This document shows, in pieces, positions 48,701-61,900 of a DNA stretch of 64,000 nt; the first letter of the stretch is position 1, and each line of letters starts with the position of its first letter. Under the pieces are notes generated by a model. The model was given only the letters and a program-made list of their open reading frames with translations, searched no databases and was not told where the DNA came from. This DNA comes from Anseranas semipalmata (taxonomy: Eukaryota; Chordata; Aves; Anseriformes; Anseranatidae), in NCBI GenBank assembly GCA_013399115.1, contig VXAA01004065.1, forward strand, positions 17,386 to 81,385, read 5' to 3'. Position numbers and translations under genes: made by a program.

Positions 48701-51700
48701 CCGGGCGTATAGAAAACTGTGTCAGCAGCTGAGCAGGTGGTGGAGAACACAGCACCACAAAGGAAAATACTGAAAGCATGTTTGAAAGCACTGTTAACTG
48801 CAGGAGTGGCTTATTTGTTTTATAGCATATTGGTGCTGAGGGGAGAAAAGACAAGGAAGAACAAAGATCTGGAGCAGCAGTGCAGACACTAACTGCCCTT
48901 CTCTGTGCTGAAATAGATGCCTTGCAGTTTCTTTAGGTGAAAGGTTGATTTCAAGTTTTATTTTCCTTCTGTAGGAATAGGATTATTACCAGTCATTTAT
49001 TGCTAAGCAAACTGAGATAGGTGAAGAATTAAGATTTTTCAAAATGGGAGAGGTTTGGTTGTTTAATGATTTCTTTTTTAAAAAGTGCTTATTCTTTACA
49101 ACTCTGTGGGACTGAAGGAAATTTTGTAAACTAATACTTATTTTAAGAATACACTGAAAACCTTGGGAAAGCTTCTCTTCAAATTCTTTCTGCAGTACTC
49201 CAGTGACACTAAGCTATTTTTGACACAAAGTCTCACAGGACAGAAGTGGCTTTTATTCTGATGACAGTTTGCATATTTTGTTTGCTGCATTTTTTCAATA
49301 CCATTTAAAGCTTGTTAGTAAATCTGTGATGCAGTAGAAATACAGTTCAAGGCTAACATGTTTTGTGAGAAATAACTTTTTTAAAGAATCATTGTTTTAA
49401 AATGCTCAAATGCCTGTTGTTGACTGGCCTGATGATATTTGTCCAACAACTTGAATACCAAAATACAGCAGTTGGCCTAGACCATTTCCATTATTGAAGG
49501 CTAGCATGAACATTCTGGGATCTGCAACTAAACTTTGCTTGCCTTGTTTAGTTGATAGCTATTTATTATACAGCTGTAGACAGCTCACAAAATTGGCAAT
49601 ATTGTGTTTTAGCTAGTGGTTCAGGGTTGACAAACTTACTGCTTGAGAAACAAATGATCCAGAGCACTATTCCATATCTAAACTGCTTTCATGTATGAAG
49701 TCGGGCTGAAAATCTTGAGGGCTGGACTTTCATGAATCTTCAGATTTTCCCTGTCTCTGACCAGTTCAAAAATATTTTGAAAAACATTGTTTTTTCTGAT
49801 TAGTGGAGGTTCCAGACAGTGTTTTCTGTGCACAGTTGTGCACCTTACTATTCTCCCAGTCATCATTTTCAGGGTGAGTGGACTTGCTTTGCCTTGGCCT
49901 TTCAACTAATTTTATCATAGTGAAAAATGTGCCATTGTGATCTGAGCAGGATGACAGCAGCAGAACTGAGCTGTTTCCTGCGTCTTTAAAAGAAGTCAAA
50001 ATACAGGCTTCAGTCACCTCCTGTCACCATCCACAGGCAGAGGAGAAGGATTACTGGTCTAGGCACAGGCTGAGGACCAGGGTCACCTCTGCTGTTAGAG
50101 CAAGATCCTTTTGCTAGTTAATTACAAAGTAAAGTACTAGGGGGATTGCACTGGTTCTGTTCTGTTGAGTTGCTGTATAAAAAGCCTATGTGATTTAAGG
50201 GGAGGGAAAACAAACAAAAAACCAAGCCATCAGTGGTTAATCCGAGCCTTCCTTGGTGCCATAGATTTGATAAACACCTGTGGGCAAGATTACTGAGCTG
50301 CATGCAGAGTAACTCCGTGGAAGTACAAGCAGCAAGTGCATCTGAAATAATGCTTTAGAAAAGCAGGCACTTTCGGTGAGCTGCACTGGTAGGTACCTTA
50401 GAGATACAGCGTGCAGTACAACTATGAAAGTATCCCAGATGGAAAGCACTTGAGATTTCTGGTCTTAAAGTAGCAGTGTTTTTTTGCCCCCTGTGGACTG
50501 GCATAGTTGTTGAGAATGAGGAAGCACGACTTCTATTTATTTAAACCTTGCAACATCCCCACTGCCATCAAGGACTTGGTTTCATCTGCAGTGTATTTCT
50601 CAGCACACTTGATGACACTGGGCCGTTCATTCACAACACCAAACTGTGAAAGTGCTTCGAGGGGAAAAATCACCCACGCACACACAATGTATGCACATGT
50701 ACATACGTGCATTTATCCCAGTAAGTAGTAGGGAGCTACTGCAGCAACTCTTGTGCGTGCAACCCCACTGTAAATACTAGTTGTTGCTTCTGCAAAAATG
50801 ATGCCCTTTTCCTTACTAACTCATTAAAACTGTTCACATTCGTGTGGTTGTTACAGATGCTCACTCGGTGGTTAAAGTTACTGGCTGCTCTTTCTGTTTC
50901 TAGTAAGCGTACTCTCAGTAGCTCTGGCAATCAAGTGCTCTGTACAGCTGTGTACTATTAAGTTCATGCATGTACACAATTCCCAGCCACACTGTTCTTA
51001 CAGGCAAAGAACTAGGTCTTTAGCTATATTTGGAAAGTGCTTTTGCAGTCTAAATTTATTAATTTGTCACCTGTGCCTCTACAAATTGACTGAGGGCTGT
51101 GATGTATGGTTTGGAGTGTGATGATTTAACATTGTTTCCTGAGCCATCCCTCTCCCTTCACGTGAAAGTACTGCAAAATAATGGCATGCTGATGCTCTAA
51201 GTTCAGTTAAAATCTTTCACCTTGGAAGCTATCTAACCTGCCCGTCTGGATGAAGTGCAACTTGAGCCTTTTGTTTTATTCTCTGTATGGTCTTGAGCAT
51301 GGTCCTAATCCTAGAAAGGAGTACTTTACAATAATTCCCTGTGTGTATGCCATAAGCCACTTCCCAGCAAACCGTGCACTCCTGGACACTATTCCTCCCG
51401 AGTGTCATGGGTCAGAGGAGCAAGTTACATCGAATGCTTACCAAAACCCAAACAAGATGTATTCAAGCCTAAGATAATTGTTTGAGATGCTGGCTATTAC
51501 ATTTAAAATTGCCCACTTTCAGTAAGATAGAAATGCTTGAAACAGGGTTCAACTAGGAAAAACAGCCATGAATATTGTATGCACACACTTGTATCATAAG
51601 CATAAACAGCCGTTGGAAGACAGCCTTACTGAGCAGAGGAGCTGCTAGAAATTCTGGCAAGTATCAGAGGTAGGTATCAGAAGGCTGATAAAGCTGAAAG

Positions 51701-54700
51701 ATCGAAGATTTACTAGAATTACTAGATTTACTAGAACATCTAGGAAATAAATCCCTCTTGCCTGGTTTGCAATTTGAATGATGCTGACAGTATCCTGATT
51801 AGTGCTATGCTGTTTAGGGGAAGGGATGACAGCAGACTATGCTGCATTTGCTCCTTTTTTAACTGGGCAGAAGAGAAAAATTGGCATACATTCTTTCAGT
51901 TTGCAATGCCAAGTTTAGTAATAACTTGGAAAAGTGGGGGAACACTACTTTTTAAAATCTTACTTCCTGTAGAGCTGATTAATTCATTCAGTAGGATTAA
52001 TTCTGTTTCGTGTGGTAGCTCAGAACACTGGAAAGAATTAAGGGATAAGCAAGCTCAATGTTTATCCTTAAGTGAAAATAAGCACAAGATGGTCTTTTTG
52101 GCCAATCTAGGCTGTATCTTGAAGTCTAGTAAATAGTGTATATGACCCTAAAACTTCTAGAGAGAATCACAGGGGAATTTCTGGTTACATGGACAATTTC
52201 TGTCTTCTTTACCTCTGTTGCAGCCCGCAAATGGGGACATAATGGAAAAGCAAAAACAAAACAAAACCCTGTAAGCTGATCCTACATTGGAAACAAGTCT
52301 GTTGTAGTTCTGAAGTATGGTTGGACAGCCTTTCTGCTGCTCTGATTTCTGAAAAGTGCAGCCTGAGAATCTGGGCCACATGGAGCTCCTCCTAATCTCT
52401 TCCATACATCTGTATGTAATTTAGTTGTATGAAAAGCTTGGGTTTGTGGGGTGAAATCTATCCTAGTTGTAGGTCGATACTAGGCCAACACATCTACTTA
52501 AGTTCTGCGTTTATTTGAAATGATGGAAGATGGCTGATAAGTGATCATAAATCCTGTGTGTGATTACTCTAGGGTAGATGTTTGCAGTGCTGAGATGTTC
52601 GGGATTTGATACCTTGTTAAAATGTTTAGGAAGTATTTTGCATCCAGGGAACTCATTGACTAAGGTGCAGCTGCAAGTATCCACGTGGCTTAGTGATGCC
52701 TGGAGTTATTTCCATCAGAGAAAATATAGTTGGTCAACCAGAAAAAGAGGTGAAAATAAACACTTAATAGGACTTCTTAAAGCAGCTTTCTGCTGTTAAT
52801 TCCTCCCCTTGCAGGTTTATACGACAGCTACTATTTAAGAAAAACCCAACGGGAACAGTTCTGAGAGGTCTTTAGCTCTAGGTAGTGCTACAAAACATGA
52901 GTACATTGAAAAGTGCAGGCATAAACCGTTATTTTCCAGGCAGCTCTACTGAAGGATCACTTGTGTTCTGGTACTGTTGTTGGCTGCAATGGCCATAGCA
53001 GCGATCTATTGCGTTCCGCATGACAGCAGGGAGCAGGATGTTGCATTCTCTCATGGATACTTTTTGACTTATGGCAATGATAAATTTAATAGTTAAATCA
53101 TAACATTTTACATTGAGGCTATCTACAACCTTCTGCTTTTATTTACTTTGTGAAAGCATCTAAGTGGCAAGAAATATGTTTTTAATTTAATCTGTTTTTA
53201 CATTGCTATTTGTTACTTGGAAGTCTGGCTGACTGTGGACCAACCCTGGGTCCTGGAAAAGTTGCAAAGGAGGCTACTGAGAACTTCTTGAAGGGGAGTG
53301 CAGAACACCGGCTGTCCCAGCTATAAGTGGGTGAGGGAGCTTTTTTTTTTTTTCATTCCTGTATCACTAAATGTAAGAGGGATTTCAGGCACTTGCAGTA
53401 GTACTGAGTGTGCCTGCTTGCTGTCTTTGGAATAATGGGTGAATTTTATCATTTTCTTTGGGTGTTCTTTTTGTAATATTAAAAAGCTTTCATGTGGGTG
53501 GTATAAAAGTCCATATTTTGATGCATCTGCTCTGGCTGGTTTAGACAATTAAAGTCTTTCTGTCAAAGCCTGAGAGAATGTAGCACAGGGCACAGTCCTT
53601 TTGGCAGCCTGTAGTGCTGGCAACACAGACAAATAGACGCTTTCATATTTTATCTTAGTAATTACATGCTTTGGAGGCCACAGGACCATATTTAATGGCT
53701 TCTAAGTACACTGTAGATATAAGGAAGAGGAACATGGTATGGGAAGAATTCTTAAACTGAAAAAGCTTTAGCCCACCTTTTAGCCTATATATCTTTTATC
53801 TTACGTTGCCATGTGCTACAAGAAGAAACAGCTTGTCCAAACTGATGTTTTCCAGCCTCTCATAAGATCATTCCTGCAATTCTGAGATAGCCCTTCTGTT
53901 TACATAGCAAGACTGAGTTTGTCTAGTGTGGCAGAAGTGGTAAAATATGAAGCTAACCTAATAATGCGTGTAATAGTAACCCACATATGTTCAGCTGCCA
54001 CTGTGGGTGAATGTTTCCTAGTTCTCCAGTCAATTGAATATTTGAGGCAACAGATGTTTTCTGTCCTTGATGGTAAAAGTAAGCCTTTGGCCACTTTATT
54101 TAAGGAAGATGCAAGATGATATATGCCGTCTTACACACATGGGAGAATTGTGCTAAATAGGTAAAGTGGTTTCAAAAGTTAAATTAATGCAACACCGTCT
54201 TACTATAGACAAAAATGCTTTAGATTACAAGGTCTTTTGCAGTTTTGCTTAGCTGATTTCAGATCTATTGTTTAAAGAGCAGTCATGCAGAAGGAATTTT
54301 AACTATACATGTTTGTAAACAGATTGAATTCAATTTTTTTTCTTGTGCATAGCAGGTTTGACACTTTTTGTTACTAAAGAGAATTTCTTGCCTTATGAGA
54401 GAAACAGCTCTGGTTCTAAGCTGTGAGATGTAGTAACTGCTTGAGGTACTACTTTTGCCTTAAAACCTGGGTGAGAGGCTTTTTTGTAATGAAACCTGAA
54501 ACTAGAGGATGCTTGTGTAGTTTGTGTTTCATTAACCACTATTGCCCGTGGCAATTCTGGAAAATCTCAAACACTTTTCCAGTTTGGGTGGATTTCATCA
54601 AAGCCTCTTCCTGGTAGTTCACTAGTGTGGGATATGTAGTTTTCCCTAAAGATCACCATCAGAGTTGTGTAAATTCACAACCTGGGATTTTGCCTTGAGC

Positions 54701-55260
54701 TGCTAATGGGAAGTAAAGATGGTTCCAGTTTTAGGCTGCTGTCACTGCTTGCTAGTGTGGATAATGTACGGAAAGAGGCACAGTTTTCACTGTGGGCCTT
54801 GGTACTTTCCTGACAACTGCATTATCCTGTAAGGAAACTCTGAAACCTTTTAAATCCATGGAAGTGCATTTGCTTGGGAGCTGCAGGCCATGCTGCTTTG
54901 CTGTTCCATGGAAGATAAAGCAGTCCAAGACACTTGTGTAGATAAGCACTTAATTTTGACAAACTTAAGTTGGTGAGGAATTAGCATCTGCTTCCAAGTT
55001 TGTTTGTATTTATTTGAATGCTGGAAGTGACCACTGAAGATGAGTAATGCTAATAATACAGGATTTGCCAAATTAGTTTAACTAGAGTTCGGCAGCTTGC
55101 TGTACCTCTCTGCCCTCCCTCGCAACTGTAATTACAACTCCCCTCTCTTCTGTTAGCATTCTCCTAGCCCCTGTTCACCTCCTCTCACTTCATTAATGGG
55201 CTGCTGGTTTTTTCTTAGTTCCTGAGCTACCGGCCTATGACTACATTCCTTTTTCTTTAG
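45713..55260. other. Intergenic or intronic, possible conserved non-coding DNA
   Basis: No coding exon was recognised. The 46.7-47.1 and 47.5-47.75 kb stretches are rich in homeodomain-type TAAT motifs, with one exact octamer ATTTGCAT at 46780-46787. They look like, but are not shown to be, conserved non-coding elements. A short ATTTACTAGA direct repeat lies near 51708-51736. Confidence 0.45.
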
Positions 55261-55279
55261 TCAACTCCTGGCCATTGCC

Positions 55280-55399
55280 ATGGATACAAACGTAGTTGAA
55301 TTAAATAGTGACAACATGTTCACAAAGAATAATGACCAAGTGATGTACAAGACAAAGCATATTAGAAGTCAAAGTGATTGCACTAATAGGTTTTATTGA
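55280..55399 (+). CDS. Short ORF of 39 codons in good Kozak context (weak)
   Basis: The ATG at 55280 sits in GCCATTGCCATGG, close to the Kozak optimum, 20 bases after a CCTTTTTCTTTAG acceptor-like site. It reads MDTNVVELNSDNMFTKNNDQ and continues to TGA at 55397-55399. The product is hydrophilic, without a signal peptide or membrane segment, and I do not recognise it. It could be a 5'-UTR or lncRNA exon, a microprotein, or chance. Confidence 0.15.
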   Translation: MDTNVVELNSDNMFTKNNDQVMYKTKHIRSQSDCTNRFY

Positions 55400-55811
55400 A
55401 TACTAAGCAGGGTATTGGAGGGTTCTTGGAGAGAGTACATCAGCATGGGTCCAGGCTTCTCTTGGAAACTGCTGTACTCAGCGTTCTCTTCTGGCCTTGT
55501 CAAACAATGTTTTGTTCTTAGTTTAGTGTCAAGTACAAACCTAAATTACATATATGCAGACTGCTCCTTAGCATTTTCATAAAGCCTTCTGTTTGCCAAA
55601 GTGCCTTAGAGGTATTGATATATCTAATGAAGAAATATTTGTGGGGTGACCAAAGATGCTGAGCATACAGGCCTCACTTGTAATTAAGTGTTATTTTCTT
55701 GGAAAGTAATGTTAGCTCCAACTCAGCAGAAACAGAACCCTGCTTCTGACCTCTCTGATGCATTCAGTGTAGTGTTTTGGCTTGGTTCGCTGGGGGTGGC
55801 ATGGGCTCAGT
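55400..55811. other. Spacer, nothing recognised
   Basis: This is AT-rich sequence between the short ORF and the CpG islet. It contains no recognised feature. Confidence 0.5.
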
Positions 55812-55994
55812 CGCTCTGGTGACCAGCGGTGCCCTGTGGTGCTGCCGCTCCTAGCGGGGTGCCCTGCGTGTGGCTGCTGCGGCGGGTGCACGGGATGCTG
55901 GCGGTGCAGCTCGTCCGCCTCGCCGGGGCTGAGGCCGGGCTGGCACAGCTGGAATAGCTCAGAGGACACCTCGCAAGGGAGCAGAGGGAACCCG
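55812..55994. promoter_or_regulatory. CpG-rich islet (candidate promoter or GC-rich exon)
   Basis: I count 16 CpG in 183 bp of strongly GC-rich DNA, the densest cluster in the window. A 103-codon minus-strand ORF (55712-56023) and an 84-codon plus-strand ORF (55782-56036) span it. The minus frame reads proline- and histidine-rich (HRQHPVHPPQQPHAGHP). I cannot assign it. It could be a small CpG-island promoter, conceivably for the downstream gene, or a GC-rich exon. Confidence 0.3.
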
Positions 55995-58900
55995 GGCTGC
56001 TTCTCACCTTGTGAGTTTCCCAAACCCTCAAATTAATAATCAGGTGAGATCATGGGAGGTTTATTGCAAATCAGCGTGGGGCACAGTGTAAACTACAACT
56101 GTGTAAACCGCTGCCTCAGCCAAATCCACCTGTCTTGGTCCTTCATTTCACAACCTTGTAGTTGCAGCAAACTTGTGGGAGTCCTCTCAGTCCCCAGAAA
56201 ACATACTTTGGCACCCTTGAGACTTGGTTGAGTTGCTGGTGTTTCCTACCAAAGGAATGCAGGCTGCCAGCCCTGTGCCGAGAGGCATGTTTCTCTTGCT
56301 GGGCCCAGGGTCTCCACTGCAGGCTCGTGCTCCTGGGAGATGGCACGTCCTCTGTCCTACCGGGGGTTTGCGAGATTCAGTCAGCCTCTTAGAGGAACAG
56401 TTATGTTATGGTTAAATGACCGGTACCTGAGCTAGTGTCTGCCACCCTCAAATCAGAGGGCAAATGAATGTCTTCAGTGTTGCAGTGAAACTAGTCATGG
56501 TTTCTAAATGCTCAGTACTGTCGATACTGCTTTGTTCCTCTTTGACCGTGGAGTTTGTAATTATGTCAAAGATTCAGCATCCAGGAATGCCCATGGAAAT
56601 CTTAGAAAGAGCTGGTTTACGCTGTACTCGGAGTTACAGCTGCTGCAATTGCTCTGAGTGCCGTGCCCTGGTGTGTTGACCGGGCTGGAGAGCACGGTTA
56701 CGTGTTGGGAAGCTGGTATGGCTCACTGATATTTACTGCAGTAAGCCTCTCTGGCATAAAACTTTGAGGAATTGGGGTAAAGTACAAAATGAAGTGCAGA
56801 GGTAACTTAAGGAAAAGAATATTACCTGCTCGTTATCAGCTTTAGTTATTTAACAAAAATGTTGTTTTTAAGACAAACGTATCTGTTTCCATCTTTAACT
56901 GTGGTAAGTCAGGGTGTAATATCTACTTGCAATCAACTTTTCCTTTTCTCCTCTCTTCCTCTACTAAATGACACTCCTTACCTGTAGGCACAGAATCCTG
57001 CTGCACAGGGGAATGAGGGACTTTCTGTGGGGGCCTATTAGGCAGCCTGTCACGTTCTCCAAGGAAGTTGCTCTAATATGTCATCAAATATCAACCCTCT
57101 TTAGGAATGCTTTTGTGACGTGTTAGGAAGTACCTGAGTTATAGTTACCAGTTCTCTCTTGAGAATGAACCCGGGGCTCACTGTTTTCAGGTTGAATCTC
57201 TAGGACGTGCTATGTTGTTTCACATCCAGAAATTTCCTTACCTTTGCAAGACAGTAGTAAAACATCCACCCCGCTGCGAAAGGCAAGCATCTGAAAACAA
57301 AGTAGGGAAGATGAACAGAAAGGAGAAGGTAGGTAGTCAGGGAGTGGGGTGCATCACAAACGAGCACTGCACTGCGATTACTTATCCAGAACCACTCTTT
57401 AAGCACTGCCTCACTGTGGTACTTTGGATCGTTAACACAGCACTGCCGCGCTGCTCACGCCTAAACTCAGGGTGATTTTAAGGAAATTCACCTTGTAAAT
57501 TCTTTACAAGCCTGATTTATTGATGTGTAAATATTTGCTCAATATTATATAGCGATTTGGACTATTAGGATAATCTTTTTAAGCTTTCAAGTTTTGAGGT
57601 TTTTTTATAAAACAAGGCATTTTGCCACCTTATTTTGAGAGATGCTTGAGAAGTGGGCATTGCAATGAGTCTTTATTTCCCCTGAGGCATTCAGAAGCCT
57701 GGTTCAGAGTATGCAGCCATTAATCTTTCAGCCTGTATGGGACTGATCAGTTGATTGTCTGGCTGTGTAAACATCTGCATTTTGAGAATATTGAGTGCTC
57801 TTTATCAGTAACAAATCATGTATTATCATCAACTAGAGATGTATCAGTGTTGTCACCCAAGCAGACCACCCACTACTTTGGCTTTTGTAATTTCTCTGTT
57901 GGATATTTGCATAGTAGAAGACATTATAATGAGAATCTGTTTTGAGGGGAAGGAATTTCCCTATTGGTACAAATCTCTGGAGCCTTGGCGTACTTTTTAT
58001 TAGATGTGGAGTTCAAAACATCTGTGTTTAAACTGATCAAATGACATTACTCCTGGGGGAATAAAGCTGTTTTCTTGATTTTTAACCTTTCATAAGCCAG
58101 TTGAACATGCTGCTTGGAAATGGAACATGTGTGGCTTTCTCAACCCTTCTGTTCCAGATAGCCCAATCAAAGTTAAATGTGAAGGGTGATTGCTCCAGAT
58201 GATACGCTGATCCAAAATTAAACAGCTAGAAGTATTGAGTAGCTTCATTATTGCAGGGTCCCATATGCTTTTTGCAGCTAATAAGGGCTGGTTTAAAGAA
58301 CAAAATTGAGGAAATAATGAACTTGGTAAATGTTTTGAGATGCCCAGTGCAAAGTACGTGTGAGACTTCTCAGCCCCCAGTCAGGCTGTTGTACGGGACG
58401 TGCTGTGGCTGTAAAACCAGGCTGAAAGAAATGGGCCAGCCTCCGGAACCACAGCAGCTGCCTTCCCTGGACAAGGGAACCAGGTGCAAATTCTTTGTTC
58501 CCTGCCCATAGGAGGAGTTGGAGGAATCACTTTGTTATTCATGTCTTGAGGCTTGCCTGGTCCCCCCAAATGCTGTGTCTCTAGGTTTACACACAGATCT
58601 TTTTACTGGCAGCCTCAAAGGTGTCCTGCCTTGTATGGACCTGACCTACCTGAAATAAATGCATGTGGTTAGGTACAAGCCTGCGCTGGTATCACAGTGC
58701 ATCCCTCCAGATGTTTGCCAGCACGTTAGTGAGCTGCAGCCTAGGGCAGGAGAGGCTGCAGCTGCACCTCTGGCTGGAGAGACTCCTGTCAGCAGCCCAT
58801 GCTTAAGTTCTTTCTATTTTAGCAAGCCCTCCTGAAACGCACCTGAAGCGGGGCCTAATGGTAATTCCGGACAAAGTTTTAAAAGATGCTTAGCTGTGAA

Positions 58901-61900
58901 ACGGCTGCAGTTCCAAAGGTATTTGCTGGTTGCTGGTTGATGCTCAGTTCCCATGTTTATGAACAGCTCCATTGTTCTTCCAAGCGTGCTCAGGGAAGAC
59001 AAGGCTTTCCAAATTGGCTCTGTAAGGCAGCAATTTTTAAGGATGGATAGGTGCCAAGAAGAGACATTTGCAAGGGCTTCAGGGGTGTTAAGTAGACATA
59101 CCCACTTTATTAATTATAAAAATGAAGGCACATTTATAAATTGGCCAGCTGATGTGGTCAGTGGAGGTAGGGAGATGGGTAACAGGCAATGAGGAGGAAG
59201 ATGCCATTTTCTTGCCTTTGCTGCTTTAGGCATAACTGTTTATGCAAAGGTAAAACTTGGAGTTTTCAGTTTTATGTGGTCTCTAGCAAGACATTATTGC
59301 TACTACGTGTTCTTTTAATGTTCAGTGAAATTGCACGCTGTCTCAGGAAAGCCCACTGCTTTTCCTGTTTGCCCATTATTTTAAAACCTCTCTATCTCCC
59401 CAAAAAGTGCAAGACCCAAAGGTCAACATGAATGGAATGTAAAGGAAAGATCTTGGGAATATTTTGTCCCTTGCCCTGGTTCATTCGTAGCTGGCAACTG
59501 TGTCCCGTCGAGGAGTTATGCTCGTCTGTCTCAGGCATTAAATACCAGGGCAGTGAAGTTACGTAGGGAGTTATGCAGAGGGACTCCACCAGGGGACAGG
59601 AAAAAGGCTGCAGAGCAGAAAAAAGAATAGAAGTTGCTGTGAAAACTGTGACTCTTACCAGGGCAATAGTCCTAACAAACGTTTAGGAGTGGAACTGTTG
59701 ATATCAGATTTTCTGCAGCATTCCCTACTTAGAACATTTCATTGGGCCTAACACTAAGTCTTCAAAACTGCGTGGAGCAGTAACAAATAATCCTGCCAGT
59801 CCACTGTGCAGTTCGCTCAACTGTGCTGCCTCTCCTGTGTGAGGACAGCTTTTGTCTTGTAATCTGATTGTCTGCAATGCCAAAGCTTTACAAAAACGCC
59901 TCTGCGTACAGTTATAGCTGTTTATTACAACTAAGGTAGAGAAGGAAATCAGAAAATGCTGTGACACAGTAAGCTGGCCAGCAGGTGATGAATTCATGCC
60001 TGCATCGTTCTGAATTCTTTCAGATTGAATTTTCTCTCTAGGAAAAACTTGAAAATGTCTTGTGCTTAAACATAAGGCTCTTTACCATGAGTTTGCATTT
60101 CTTTGGTTCCCCTGGCTACTGATTAAAATACGTGTTCTGACAAGGTTTATAGACAAAATAGAACATTCCATTGTTTGCTCTTACAATGAATTGTAATTTT
60201 TCATTTATGTATTAGCATATTTTCTCTCTGAAAGCAGTGTGACAAATGACAGTGTATAGATGTTGTTCATCATCCCACACAAAGCCTAACCCAGTGGATG
60301 GGAAAAAAAATCCCTATATTGGTTATAAATGCCACCTCTAATAACAAAACTAGAAGGTTACAAGTTAATGGAATCTATTTTTGGTAAAATAGTCTTGTTT
60401 TCTGCCTCCCAGCAGTTACCTAGTGTGGGCTTCTATTTGTTGATGGTTCTTGTTTGTTTTGGCCCAGTTTTCCTGGGGAGGCCCTGTTAACCTGTTGCTA
60501 GCAGTAGCGTTGCAGTATGAATTGCAAAGTCTGATGTGCATGCCTTCAATTTTAAATCAGTTTTCTGAGCCTTTGTTTCAGCTTTCTCTCCCATGGTTTT
60601 GTGCTTAGGCACTGAGCATACTGCATTAGCAAAATGAGAACCGTGCGTGCTGGTCACGTTGTGCTCTGACACCGATTCGAAGCGTTCAGCAAAGCAGCTA
60701 AACTTAATGCTATTGCATTGTGCAGATCACAAATACTGACACGCTGTATCCAGGAGAGGAGCTGGCCTTATGTGATTTGCTCTGATGTCTGTATGTATAC
60801 TTCCTACTGCTGATACAAAGCACTAATTAGGACAAAGCTGAAAATTGAGTACCAATTTTTTCCTGTGTTTTGAGGTCAGAGGAGTTGCACATGGGGTGAA
60901 TTTGGCTAACGCTTGTTACTCTCAGAAGTAGCTGCTGGGCATCAGAAATTGATCAGAAGTGTTGTCGTTTGTTGTCAGGAATCTGCTTTTGTCTTCGAAA
61001 GCCCGTGCAAACTTTGGGCTTGTCTCCTGGCTGTATTACACCCGCAGCCATCTCGTCTTAGAAGGAAGGGCAGTTTCTCCACTTGCTTCATTATTCCTGT
61101 TTTCTTGTAAGGCTTTATTCTGTGGTCCCTACCTACCCATCGTAAAAGTGCAGGTAAATACAATATAAAAGATGATTTAATTTCCGTGTTCTAAAAATCC
61201 TGGCAAGTCTAGAAGACGCAGAATTTTATTAGAGCTTTTTCCACTCAGACTTTTCCATTATCGGAATAATTTGTGGGTGGATACAAACTTACTGAGAAAC
61301 GTCTGCTACCACTGTAAATGTGTATCGGGAAATAAGAGGAGCTCTTAGTTATTCAGTGTGCTCTTTTATGTGTTGTGTAATGAAGTCTGAATGATTCTCA
61401 CAGCTCATATGTGAATATTAGATTTGGCCTGCTGTGCAGCAAAAGTCAAAAGCTATAACCTTGATGTGGGAGAGCTATTACTCTGCATCTTGCACTCTGG
61501 CCTCTTATCAGTTGATTCGATCTGCAACCTGTTAGTTTTGATGGATGGATCTGTTGAGGGTGAAGGCTGACCTTGGAATAAGTGCACCAAGACCAAAGAT
61601 GTCGTGATGTAAGGTTTGTGTTTTAGCTACAGTTATTAAATTTGTGCAGTTTTGTATGGCTGTCTCTGATCTTCACTGTGGACCAAACTGTTTGCGCTAA
61701 TGCTACAGACAATAGCGAAATTCTCTGGAAGTTTGCTATTACAGATAACCTCCGGCCTAAAAGGCTCTAGGGCTTTTTGATCAGCTGAGACTAGGATAGA
61801 AGCAATTTTATATGAAGGTGATCCTCTTCATTGCTTTCACCTTCCAAAGCCAGGGAAGAGAGGAGAGAAACCCGAAGAACAGCTGTGAAACCAAAAGAGA

